Source of the DNA: Phycisphaerales bacterium UBA966
GTDB taxonomy: Bacteria > Planctomycetota > Phycisphaerae > Phycisphaerales > SM1A02
Assembly (NCBI GenBank): GCA_002292895.1
Contig: DBCE01000090.1
Span: forward strand, 294 to 5,991
DNA length: 5,698 bases
Direction: 5' to 3'
The number at the start of each line of letters is the position of its first letter. Position 1 is the stretch's first letter. Below, in pieces: positions 1 to 5,221 of the stretch. Made by a program: the position numbers and the translations under genes. A model generated the notes under the pieces. It ran no database searches and was not told the origin of the DNA. It saw only the letters and a program-made list of their open reading frames with translations.

Positions 1-20
1 GGCTGGATCACCTCCTTTCT
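1..20 (+). rRNA. rrs: 16S ribosomal RNA, extreme 3' end (partial)
   Basis: The first bases read GGCTGGATCACCTCCTTTCT, the near-universal 3' terminus of bacterial 16S rRNA including the anti-Shine-Dalgarno core CACCTCC. Only the last ~20 nt lie in the window and the exact mature end (about 18-21) cannot be fixed from sequence alone. The core matches the AGGAGA and AGAGGA ribosome-binding sites seen upstream of two genes here. No tRNA-Ile, tRNA-Ala or 23S gene follows; an intrinsic terminator closes the transcript at about 195. Confidence 0.96.
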
Positions 21-68
21 AAGGGATAATTTAGACCACAATCGAGAGCGATCTTGATAGTGGATTTA

Positions 69-110
69 CTAGTCAACGTAACCTCGTACTGCAGCAATGC
101 AGTGAACTAG
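69..110 (+). other. Structured 16S 3' trailer with GNRA-capped stem-loop
   Basis: In the trailer between the 16S end and its terminator, CTAGT (69-73) pairs with ACTAG (106-110). Inside it, ACTGCA (88-93) and TGCAGT (98-103) form a perfect 6-bp stem closed by a GCAA tetraloop. This is directly visible secondary structure in the precursor rRNA. A role in 3' processing is inference, because the 5' flank it might work with is outside the window. Confidence 0.5.
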
Positions 111-156
111 CCAGTAATGGTTAGTCAATGGCGTCCAACTGTTCCTTGATATATAG

Positions 157-195
157 CAGCGCCCCGGCTTTCTCAGCCGGGGCGCTGTGCTTTTT
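157..195 (+). terminator. Intrinsic terminator of the 16S transcript
   Basis: CAGCGCCCCGGCT (157-169) pairs perfectly over 13 bp with 175-187 around the 5-nt loop TTCTC, followed by TGC and five Ts (191-195). This is a textbook rho-independent terminator on the plus strand. Its place ~140 nt after the 16S end shows that the rRNA transcript stops here instead of continuing into a 23S gene. Confidence 0.92.
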
Positions 196-354
196 GGGAT
201 TGTGCGCGTGACGGCGCGCGAAGAGTGGCCAGGTTGTTGAACCCCGCGTTCAGTCTGCGCCTTTGGTGCTCCACTTCAATGCACCTCTTTGCCTCAGTCG
301 GTCATCCCGCTATGCATTCTGGCGGGGCCTGAGGCGGGCTATTCCCCTAAATTG
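196..354. other. Non-coding stretch with several small stem-loops, no gene recognised
   Basis: No open frame here resembles a protein, and I recognise no RNA family. Visible inverted repeats are TGAAC/GTTCA (238-242 with 248-252), GGTGC/GCACC (265-269 with 281-285) and GCCTCAG/CTGAGGC (291-297 with 329-335); the last encloses CCCGC/GCGGG (306-310 with 322-326). None is followed by a T tract, so none looks like a terminator. An open frame starting with TTG at 263 runs to 715, but it passes straight through the promoter and terminator described below and has no protein-like features. Confidence 0.4.
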
Positions 355-384
355 TTGCCATATCAGTCGTTATGAGACTATAAA
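355..384 (+). promoter_or_regulatory. Putative sigma70-type promoter for the candidate ncRNA
   Basis: TTGCCA at 355-360 matches the -35 consensus TTGACA in five of six positions. TATAAA at 379-384 matches the -10 consensus TATAAT in five of six. The spacer is 18 nt, within the normal range. Transcription would start near 391. The stretch around it is more AT-rich than its flanks. No protein gene begins downstream; the first strong rightward signal is the terminator at 660-703. This is prediction by eye only. Confidence 0.5.
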
Positions 385-390
385 TCACTC

Positions 391-703
391 ATTTCGCTTA
401 CCACTTCTTGACCTTCATGGAACCGGGGCTACTTTGTGGCAGAGGTTTGAGAGGAAGCCGCCCCCTCGGGGTGCGGCTAAGAAAAGTAAAAGGGATTCAG
501 ATACCACGACTCTTGTTGGCGAAATGCCTGCGTTATGCGCATGCGCTCCGCTGACGGCAAAGCGACCAAGTCACGCCCTGGGTGTGGCGAAGCAGATGCT
601 TCGCTCGCCGGCGAGCTTGGAAGCCGAGTGGGTAGACGAAACTGAGCCCTTTTCTGAACTCGTGGGTTCGCCGTTGTCCGACGGCGGGCCCACGGTTGTT
701 TTT
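391..703 (+). ncRNA. Candidate structured non-coding RNA of ~310 nt, family unknown
   Basis: This interval lies between a good promoter (355-384) and a strong intrinsic terminator (660-703) but holds no credible protein. It is rich in self-complementarity. AGCCGC/GCGGCT (456-461 with 473-478) enclose CCC/GGG. An 8-bp stem spans 570-588 (GTCACGCC with GGTGTGGC, GU pairs included). GCGAAGC/GCTTCGC (587-593 with 598-604) partly compete with it. Two perfect palindromes lie at 537-546 and 603-616. GGGGCT (425-430) can pair with AGCCCT (645-650), as a closing helix just before the terminator would. I looked for hallmarks of RNase P RNA, tmRNA, SRP RNA and group I/II introns and found none. 6S RNA is not excluded by structure, but its usual length is shorter. 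A degenerate gene or an unexpressed spacer remains possible. The 5' end is approximate. Confidence 0.42.
660..703 (+). terminator. Strong rightward intrinsic terminator with no protein gene upstream
   Basis: Bases 661-674 pair with 681-694 over 14 bp (two GU pairs, 667-688 and 668-687) around the 6-nt loop TGTCCG. An extra T660-G695 wobble is possible. A TTGTTTTT tract follows (696-703). Read on the minus strand the hairpin is followed by AGTTCAG with no T run, so it terminates rightward transcription only and cannot serve the leftward Gly-rich gene at 785-1435. It therefore implies a plus-strand transcript entering from the left. Confidence 0.85.
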
Positions 704-784
704 GGGATGTGCTGACCACTCTTGGACTGAGCGAGTGCTCACGGTCCCAGTCGGCTCGTTCGATCCTGCGCGCCGCCGCCCTGT

Positions 785-1435
785 TCAGTCGTTGAAGCCG
801 CCGATGTACGGCATGGGGCTGTTTCCACTTGGACTACCAAACCAGGCACCGTTGCCCATCTCTTCTGCGTAGTACGACGGCGTGAGTCCCCAGTTCACCA
901 TATCTCGATTTCCAGCAACGGTTCCGTTCGACATTCCGCCGCCACCGTTGCCGCCCGATGAGCCACCCGCTTGTCCGATCGGCGGGGGATAGCCCGGGCC
1001 GTAGTGATGCATCACCACGTTGTTGCCGTACGGGGTCACAAATTTTGCCTGCACGTACCCGGGAGTTTCACCATTCTGAATCGGGGGGCCGCCACCGCTG
1101 CCAACCGCGAGGGCTGCCGTTGGTCCCACCATATTCATGTGATATTCAGGTGCAAGAGCAGCACTTTCGGAGTCTGTTCGTGAAACCTCTCCGCCCGCGT
1201 GGTTGTAACCAACGCCCCACGGAACGCCATTCCGGGTTTCGCCCGTGACCTCTGAACCGCCGTAGCCGGCGCCTTGTCCCTGTTGACTGTTGCCCGCGCC
1301 TTGTTGCCCGCCGCCGGCACCGTAGCCATACCCGGCGCCACCGGACTGCGACGGCAGAACTGTGGCCGGACTGATCGGGGCAAGTACCAAGGCGAGGGTG
1401 GCGATTGTGAAGTTCATGGTGTTATTCATCGGCAT
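785..1435 (-). CDS. Exported glycine-rich protein of unknown function
   Basis: A 216-residue protein that I do not recognise. Residues ~9-27 form a hydrophobic, Ala/Leu-rich segment typical of a signal peptide, but there is no Lys or Arg before it, which is unusual; the first basic residue is Arg68. Residues ~31-61 are a low-complexity Gly/Gln/Tyr tract (GYGYGAGGGQQGAG), and ~156-168 is a second Gly-rich run. Between and after them the sequence is Tyr/Pro/Asn-rich (PYGNN, HHYGPGYPPP, LTPSYY). There is no cysteine. The start at 1435 is chosen because AGAGGA (1448-1443) sits 7 nt upstream; an ATG at 1429 would be 13 nt away. The gene diverges from rpiB with only 42 bp between starts. Composition suggests a flexible surface or matrix-type protein, but that is inference. 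That it is a real gene is supported by the ribosome-binding site, export-type N-terminus and biased composition. Confidence 0.75.
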   Translation of the reverse strand: MPMNNTMNFTIATLALVLAPISPATVLPSQSGGAGYGYGAGGGQQGAGNSQQGQGAGYGGSEVTGETRNGVPWGVGYNHAGGEVSRTDSESAALAPEYHMNMVGPTAALAVGSGGGPPIQNGETPGYVQAKFVTPYGNNVVMHHYGPGYPPPIGQAGGSSGGNGGGGMSNGTVAGNRDMVNWGLTPSYYAEEMGNGAWFGSPSGNSPMPYIGGFND

Positions 1436-1442
1436 CGGGAGG

Positions 1443-1448
1443 TCCTCT
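1443..1448 (-). promoter_or_regulatory. Ribosome-binding site of the Gly-rich gene
   Basis: On the minus strand AGAGGA lies 7 nt before the ATG at 1435-1433. It matches the anti-Shine-Dalgarno at 10-20 and decides between the two nearby ATGs (1435 and 1429) in favour of the upstream one. Confidence 0.65.
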
Positions 1449-1477
1449 GGCTAAAAGCGTAGCATCCGCGCCTTCCT

Positions 1478-1996
1478 ATGCGAATCGTTGTTGCTTGTGA
1501 TCATGCTGGATTTCACCTGAAGCAGGAAATGCTTCCGGTCATTCGTGCCCTGGGCCACGAGGTCACCGATGTCGGCACGCACACCACCGCCGCCGTGGAC
1601 TACCCCGATTATGCGGTGGCCGGCTGCAGCCTGGTGGTGGACGGCCGCGCCGATCGCGGCATCCTGTTCTGCGGCAGCGGTGTTGGCATGAGCGTTGCCG
1701 CGAACAAGATTCCCGGCATTCGCGCTGGCAACGTGGAAGACCACTATTCCGCCCACCAGGGCGTGGAACACGATGACATGAACGTATTGGTGCTTGGCGG
1801 TCGGACCATTGGTCTAGCGGTCGCTGAGGAATTGGTGCGCGCCTTCTTGGGCGCTCAATACACGGGTGAGGATCGCCATGCGCGACGCTTGCTCAAAGTG
1901 CTTGAGATTGAGGCCAATCCGGAACGGTTCCGGGCCATGGCCATTGGACATACGGTCAATACCGGCGCGGCCGGTGTTCCCTCCCCACGGGTTTGA
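1478..1996 (+). CDS. rpiB: Ribose-5-phosphate isomerase B (RpiB/LacAB family)
   Basis: A 172-residue cytosolic enzyme of the non-oxidative pentose phosphate pathway, interconverting ribose 5-phosphate and ribulose 5-phosphate. Family hallmarks are in order: CDHAG at 7-11, TDVGTHT at 30-36 and DYPDYA at 41-46. Next come [16 protein letters not shown] at 62-77 with the catalytic Cys65 and the phosphate-binding glycines, then [16 protein letters not shown] with His98, and FLGAQYTG...RHARR at 123-137. The start [11 protein letters not shown] matches the family N-terminus exactly, so ATG 1478 is well supported although no Shine-Dalgarno precedes it. Known RpiB proteins are about 145-150 residues. 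This one carries ~24 extra C-terminal residues ([13 protein letters not shown] and onward) ending in a Gly/Pro-rich tail. The exported FKBP gene begins 41 bp downstream with no terminator between, so co-transcription is likely. The Cys65 configuration fits RpiB rather than a lactose-pathway LacA/LacB subunit, but other aldose isomerisations cannot be excluded. Confidence 0.96.
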   Translation: MRIVVACDHAGFHLKQEMLPVIRALGHEVTDVGTHTTAAVDYPDYAVAGCSLVVDGRADRGILFCGSGVGMSVAANKIPGIRAGNVEDHYSAHQGVEHDDMNVLVLGGRTIGLAVAEELVRAFLGAQYTGEDRHARRLLKVLEIEANPERFRAMAIGHTVNTGAAGVPSPRV

Positions 1997-2009
1997 CACT
2001 CACTTCACG

Positions 2010-2030
2010 GCGCGCTCAGCGCGCAGGAGA
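2010..2030 (+). promoter_or_regulatory. GC hairpin abutting the FKBP ribosome-binding site
   Basis: GCGCGC (2010-2015), loop TCA, GCGCGC (2019-2024) form a 6-bp all-GC stem. It is immediately followed by the Shine-Dalgarno AGGAGA (2025-2030), 7 nt before ATG 2038. No T tract follows, so this is not a terminator. The ribosome-binding site decides the FKBP start over the in-frame TTG at 1993. The hairpin may shield or stabilise the mRNA at the rpiB-FKBP junction (inference). Confidence 0.6.
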
Positions 2031-2037
2031 TTGCTCG

Positions 2038-2931
2038 ATGCGTTTCTTCGCAGGTACTGCTTCCACTATCGCTTCCATGTTGGTCTGCTCATCCGTGTTG
2101 GCGCAGGCGCCGGCTGCCCCAGCGGGCGCTGATTACACAACCCTCCCACCAGAGCCAGTTGAAACGCAGAAGCAACTGGAGGCCGCCAAGGTTTCCATGA
2201 TGCAAGCTGTCGAAACGGCTGAGAAGGCCATGAGCGGTCAGTCACTTGCTGGTCGTGCCATCACCAAGGATGGCATGGTGACCTCCTATGAAGTGATCCT
2301 CACCTGCAACGGGCTCCAGAAGCGCGTGTTGGTGGATGCGGTGAATGGCAAGGTCACCGGCGCCGTGGTCACCATGCCTGCGGCCGTGGCCAAGGCGCTC
2401 GAAAAGACCAAGGGTGGCGTAGTGCGCGAAGCCGCTATGAATCCAGCCGCTGAGCCTCCGGTGATCACCTGCGCCGTCTTCAAGGACGGTCAGCGTCACG
2501 ACGTGGTGGTCAATGCGGTGGATGGCAGTATCGTGAGCGACACCATGATGAGCAGATTCCCAGGCGACGCGTTTACAGGTCAGATCGTCACTCTTCCCAG
2601 CGGTCTCCAATACGTGGACCTCAAGGAGGGCACTGGCGCCACTCCTGCTGACAAGAATGCGGTTGTCAAAGTTCACTACACCGGCTGGCTTGTTGACGGC
2701 AAGAAGTTTGACTCGAGCGTTGATCGCGGCGAGCCAGCATCCTTCGCGCTCTCAGGCGTGATTCCTGGATGGACCGAAGGCGTTGGTTCAATGAAGGTCG
2801 GTGGCAAGCGCAAGTTGATCGTGCCTTACATGCTCGCTTACGGCGAGCGTGGACGTGGTCCGATTCCTGCGAAGGCGACGCTGGTCTTTGACGTTGAACT
2901 GCTGGAAGTGCCGAACGCACCGCAGCAGTAA
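2038..2931 (+). CDS. Exported FKBP-type peptidyl-prolyl isomerase with two PepSY-like repeats
   Basis: A 297-residue protein. Residues 1-24 are a signal peptide (MRFFAG, hydrophobic core, cleavage near VLA-QA), so it acts outside the cytoplasm. Residues ~52-108 and ~115-166 are two PepSY-like repeats with the family's basic-strand/acidic-turn ending ([11 protein letters not shown] and [12 protein letters not shown]). Residues ~187-292 are a complete FKBP domain catalysing cis-trans isomerisation of X-Pro bonds. Residues matching the FKBP12 pocket are all present: Tyr214, Phe224, Asp225, Phe237, Val241, Ile242, Trp245, Tyr268 and Phe284, in [25 protein letters not shown] and LAYGERG. The start is set by AGGAGA 7 nt upstream; a TTG at 1993 would add 15 residues that spoil the signal peptide. 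The repeats replace the FkpA-type N-terminal dimerisation region, and the combination is unusual. Two cysteines, Cys90 and Cys145, could form a disulfide after export. It is probably transcribed with rpiB and ends at the terminator at 2955-2997. The FKBP call is firm; the PepSY call is by pattern and less certain. Confidence 0.94.
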   Translation: MRFFAGTASTIASMLVCSSVLAQAPAAPAGADYTTLPPEPVETQKQLEAAKVSMMQAVETAEKAMSGQSLAGRAITKDGMVTSYEVILTCNGLQKRVLVDAVNGKVTGAVVTMPAAVAKALEKTKGGVVREAAMNPAAEPPVITCAVFKDGQRHDVVVNAVDGSIVSDTMMSRFPGDAFTGQIVTLPSGLQYVDLKEGTGATPADKNAVVKVHYTGWLVDGKKFDSSVDRGEPASFALSGVIPGWTEGVGSMKVGGKRKLIVPYMLAYGERGRGPIPAKATLVFDVELLEVPNAPQQ

Positions 2932-2954
2932 GTTGCCCTTGAATTGAAGAACAA

Positions 2955-2997
2955 CGCCGCGCGCGTTCCGATGATCGGGACGCGCGCGGTGCTTTTT
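2955..2997 (+). terminator. Intrinsic terminator of the rpiB-FKBP transcript
   Basis: CCGCGCGCGT (2957-2966) pairs perfectly with 2980-2989. The stem continues inward through TCCGA/TCGGG (2967-2971 with 2975-2979, one GU) to a 3-nt TGA loop and outward by G2956-T2990 and C2955-G2991, about 17 bp in all. GC and five Ts follow (2993-2997). It sits 23 nt after the FKBP stop. On the minus strand the hairpin is followed by the mildly T-rich GTTGTTCTTC, so it might also weakly stop the leftward lipoprotein transcript. Confidence 0.92.
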
Positions 2998-3049
2998 GGT
3001 TCGTTGTGTTCAGGCGTTGCGCGGTGTTGCTGCCACTCGCGCAGCCAAC

Positions 3050-3343
3050 TCACCGATTCTTAAACACTTCGTCGGCCTGCTTGGAAACTTCCTTCTGATA
3101 CGCGTCGGACTGGGCCTTGGTGCGCACGGCTGCGTCGCGCGCCTTGCCGAGTGCTGATCCGCTCTCCCAGTTTGGGTCGCCGGGAGTGGGGTCTGTTGCT
3201 GGATCGCGATTCGCGGTGGCAGCGGGCGTGGCCTCTTGCTGGGCTGGGGCTGCCACCGCCGGGCGCGGAGTCATGGGCTTGCAAGCCATCAGGGTGGAGC
3301 AGCCAGCGAAGATCACCAAGAGCACGGTGGATGCGGTCTTCAT
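3050..3343 (-). CDS. Small putative lipoprotein of unknown function
   Basis: A 97-residue protein that I do not recognise beyond its lipoprotein form. Residues 1-20 are a short signal peptide (MKTASTVLLVIFAGC, then STLMA) followed by Cys21 in the lipobox LMAC. Cys15 in FAGC is a second possible lipidation site. Residues ~22-58 are a Pro/Ala/Thr-rich, probably disordered linker, and ~62-97 are a charged, probably helical tail rich in Lys, Ala, Asp and Gln. The start at 3343 gives a normal-length signal peptide; an in-frame ATG at 3352 would add only MQP. No clear ribosome-binding site is visible for either. The gene converges on the FKBP gene and diverges from the HAD gene with 36 bp between starts. 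The long GC-rich open frames covering this region in other frames look like shadows. If exported as predicted, it would be anchored to the cell-envelope membrane. Confidence 0.72.
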   Translation of the reverse strand: MKTASTVLLVIFAGCSTLMACKPMTPRPAVAAPAQQEATPAATANRDPATDPTPGDPNWESGSALGKARDAAVRTKAQSDAYQKEVSKQADEVFKNR

Positions 3344-3379
3344 GGGTTGCATCGTACGCACGGGCGGTACAGTGACCGT

Positions 3380-4111
3380 GTGACACAAACGCAGCCATTT
3401 GCAGCCATCTTTGATCTTGACGGAACGCTTGTGGATAGCTTTGACGCGCATTGGCGTTCGTGGCACGCCATGTGTGCGCGGCACGGCGTGAACCTACCGC
3501 GCGAACTCTTTGTGCGTAGCTTTGGCATGCGCAACGATCGAATTGTTGACCTGTATTGGCGCGAGGATGGCAAGACTCCACCGAGTGCGAGCGATGCCGC
3601 CGGGTACGCCGATGAGAAGGAGGCGCTGTACCGCGGCTTGGTTGCGGAGTCCTTTCCGGCGATGGCGGGTGGTCGTGAACTGTTGGCGCGATTGCATGAT
3701 GCCGGGTGGTTGCTGGCGGTTGGCACCAGCGGACCGCCGGAGAATTTGCGCGTGGCGGTCGATGAATTGGACGCCTCGCGCTGGTTCCACACGGAGGTGT
3801 GTGGCCGCGATGTGGAGCACGGCAAGCCGGCACCGGACATCTTTCTGAAGGCAGCGGAGCGCATGGGGGTGCGGCCAGGTCGCTGTGTGGTGGTTGAGGA
3901 TGCGGTGCCTGGTATCGAAGCGGCACATGCAGCGGGAATGCCCTGTGTTGCCATTTGTAGCGAGGGACACACGCACGCCGAACTGGCCAGCGCGGAGCTA
4001 GTTATTGATAGATTTGATGAGTTGACGGTGGACGTCATGCGTGCGCTATTGGCTGCAGGACCGCGCGTACCATGTGTTCCCCATGGACACTCGCTTCCAA
4101 AAACTCGCTGA
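3380..4111 (+). CDS. HAD-superfamily hydrolase, subfamily IA (beta-phosphoglucomutase/phosphatase-like)
   Basis: A 243-residue cytosolic phosphatase or phosphomutase-like enzyme. All four HAD motifs are present. Motif I is FDLDGT at 11-16, with nucleophile Asp12 and acid/base Asp14. Motif II is VGTSG with Ser117. Motif III is GKPAPDIF with Lys149. Motif IV is VVEDAVPGIEAAHAAGM at 171-187 with Glu173/Asp174. An alpha-helical C1 cap (~18-90, with GMRNDRIVDLYW at 49-60) marks subfamily IA, the group of beta-phosphoglucomutase, phosphoglycolate phosphatase and sugar-phosphate phosphatases. The substrate cannot be read from sequence. The start GTG 3380 is chosen because it puts motif I ten residues from the N-terminus, as in relatives; the upstream extension of the frame is unlike protein. 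There is no strong Shine-Dalgarno. The last 29 bp overlap the aminopeptidase gene in another frame, so translational coupling within an operon is likely. The C-terminal ~20 residues (GPRVPCVPHGHSLPKTR) look non-conserved. Confidence 0.93.
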   Translation: MTQTQPFAAIFDLDGTLVDSFDAHWRSWHAMCARHGVNLPRELFVRSFGMRNDRIVDLYWREDGKTPPSASDAAGYADEKEALYRGLVAESFPAMAGGRELLARLHDAGWLLAVGTSGPPENLRVAVDELDASRWFHTEVCGRDVEHGKPAPDIFLKAAERMGVRPGRCVVVEDAVPGIEAAHAAGMPCVAICSEGHTHAELASAELVIDRFDELTVDVMRALLAAGPRVPCVPHGHSLPKTR

Positions 4112-5189
4112 ATTGTTGGTTCGCCACAGTTGCCAAGTAAAGCCTGGGGAGCACCTGCTCCTTGAGCTCTTTGATGCGCCGGAATCCATGGCCGTGGCCA
4201 TGGTGGAAGCGACGCGCGCGGCTGGCGGGCATCCGCATGTGACGCTTCGCTCCAATCGGGTGATGCGCGCGCTCAACAAAGAGAGCGGCGAGGAAGGTCT
4301 GCGGATCTGGGGCGAATACGACCTGGAGCGTATGAAGCACATGCAGTGCTACGTGGGGATTCGCGGCGCTGCGAATGTCAGCGAGATGAGCGGCATTCCT
4401 CCGGAACAGATGAAACTTGTTGGCAAGCTCTATGCCAAGCCCGTGCACTTTGAGCAGCGTGTCAACCACACCAAGTGGGTGGTGTTGCGCTGGCCGTCAC
4501 CAAGCATGGCGCAGTTGGCGCAGATGTCCACAGAGGACTTTGAGAAGTTCTACTTTGATGTCTGCCTGGTGGACTACGCAAAGATGGACCGCGACGTGCA
4601 GCCACTGAAGAAGCGCATGCAGGCGTGCGACAAGGTGCATATCAAGGGACCAGGAAAGACCGATCTGCACTTCTCAATCAAGGGAATTGGCGTGGTTCCG
4701 TGCTGCGGCGAGCGCAATATTCCGGATGGCGAGTGCTTCACGGCGCCGGTGCGCGATAGTGTTGAGGGCATCCTGCAATACAACACGCCCACGCTGTTCA
4801 ACGGCATCAGCTTCACGAACATCGGCTTGGAATTCTCCAAGGGACGGGTGGTGAAGTGCTGGGCAGATCAGAACCAGAAGGAACTGGAAGCGATCTTTGA
4901 TACCGATGAGGGCGCCCGTTATATCGGTGAGTTTGCGCTTGGCTTCAATCCGTTGATCATGCATCCGATGAAGGACATCCTGTTTGATGAGAAGATCGCT
5001 GGCAGTTTCCACTTCACGCCGGGCCGCTGCTATGAGGAGACGGAGAATGGCAATCGCAGCGAAATCCATTGGGATCTGGTGTGCATTCAGCGCCCGGAAT
5101 ACGGCGGCGGAACGGTGGCGTTTGATGGAGAGATTGTGCGTAAGGACGGCAAGTTTGTTCCGGCCGACATGCATGCTTTGAATTTCTGA
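4083..5189 (+). CDS. Leucyl aminopeptidase, M29 family metallopeptidase
   Basis: A 368-residue cytosolic aminopeptidase of the AmpS/AmpT/PepS (M29, thermophilic aminopeptidase) family, which uses a two-metal site to remove N-terminal residues from peptides. The N-terminus MDTRFQKLAELLVRHS and VKPGEHLLLE are typical. Likely metal ligands and catalytic residues are Glu217 in NIPDGECFTAPV and Glu283 in IGEFALGFNP. Others are Glu303 in DEKIAGSFH, His310, and His329 and Asp331 in SEIHWDLV. The 66-residue spacing between the two key glutamates equals that of the Thermus enzyme as I recall it. Full-length relatives are often ~400-415 residues, so this is a compact version, but no motif is missing. 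ATG 4083 is chosen because the conserved start lies there; a GTG at 4041 would add 14 unrelated residues. It has no clear ribosome-binding site and overlaps the HAD gene by 29 bp, so it may rely on coupled translation. Threonine aldolase follows after 32 bp. Confidence 0.95.
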   Translation: MDTRFQKLAELLVRHSCQVKPGEHLLLELFDAPESMAVAMVEATRAAGGHPHVTLRSNRVMRALNKESGEEGLRIWGEYDLERMKHMQCYVGIRGAANVSEMSGIPPEQMKLVGKLYAKPVHFEQRVNHTKWVVLRWPSPSMAQLAQMSTEDFEKFYFDVCLVDYAKMDRDVQPLKKRMQACDKVHIKGPGKTDLHFSIKGIGVVPCCGERNIPDGECFTAPVRDSVEGILQYNTPTLFNGISFTNIGLEFSKGRVVKCWADQNQKELEAIFDTDEGARYIGEFALGFNPLIMHPMKDILFDEKIAGSFHFTPGRCYEETENGNRSEIHWDLVCIQRPEYGGGTVAFDGEIVRKDGKFVPADMHALNF

Positions 5190-5221
5190 CGCGCGCTGGG
5201 TAATCAAGAAGAGTGACAGGT

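Noticed and set aside
456..478. Hairpin AGCCGC...GCGGCT as a terminator
   Set aside because: No T tract follows on either strand; it is better seen as internal RNA structure.
417..554. 45-residue Arg/Lys-rich open frame (ATG 417, TGA 552-554) inside the candidate RNA
   Set aside because: It has no Shine-Dalgarno (CTTGACCTTC precedes the ATG), codes through the 456-478 hairpin and shows no recognisable motif; probably chance, though a small peptide cannot be ruled out.
391..703. RNase P RNA, tmRNA or SRP RNA
   Set aside because: I found no GAGGAAAGTCC/ACAGAA motifs, no tRNA-like TTCGANTCC plus CCA end, and no GGAAGCAGC-type SRP domain IV motif.
263..715. 150-codon plus-strand open frame starting TTG
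   Set aside because: It passes through the promoter at 355-384 and the terminator hairpin at 660-703, has no ribosome-binding site and its translation has no protein-like pattern.
741..780. tRNA-like T-loop GTTCGATCC
   Set aside because: The flanking five bases do not pair as a T-stem and no anticodon arm or acceptor stem surrounds it.
1993..2037. Earlier TTG start for the FKBP gene
   Set aside because: It overlaps the rpiB stop, lacks a ribosome-binding site and would put an Arg-rich 15-residue extension before the signal peptide; ATG 2038 has AGGAGA at ideal spacing.
3347..3373. Promoter TTGCAT/TACAGT for the HAD gene
   Set aside because: The spacer is only 15 nt and the -10 box matches in four of six positions; too weak to call, although it would imply a leaderless GTG start at 3380.
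3060..3926. 288-codon minus-strand open frame
   Set aside because: Its translation is Arg/His/Pro/Ser-rich shadow sequence that overlaps both the lipoprotein and the HAD gene, whose motifs are unambiguous.
3340..4038. 232-codon minus-strand open frame antisense to the HAD gene
   Set aside because: Its low-complexity Ser/Ala/Arg translation fits a GC-rich reverse-complement shadow.
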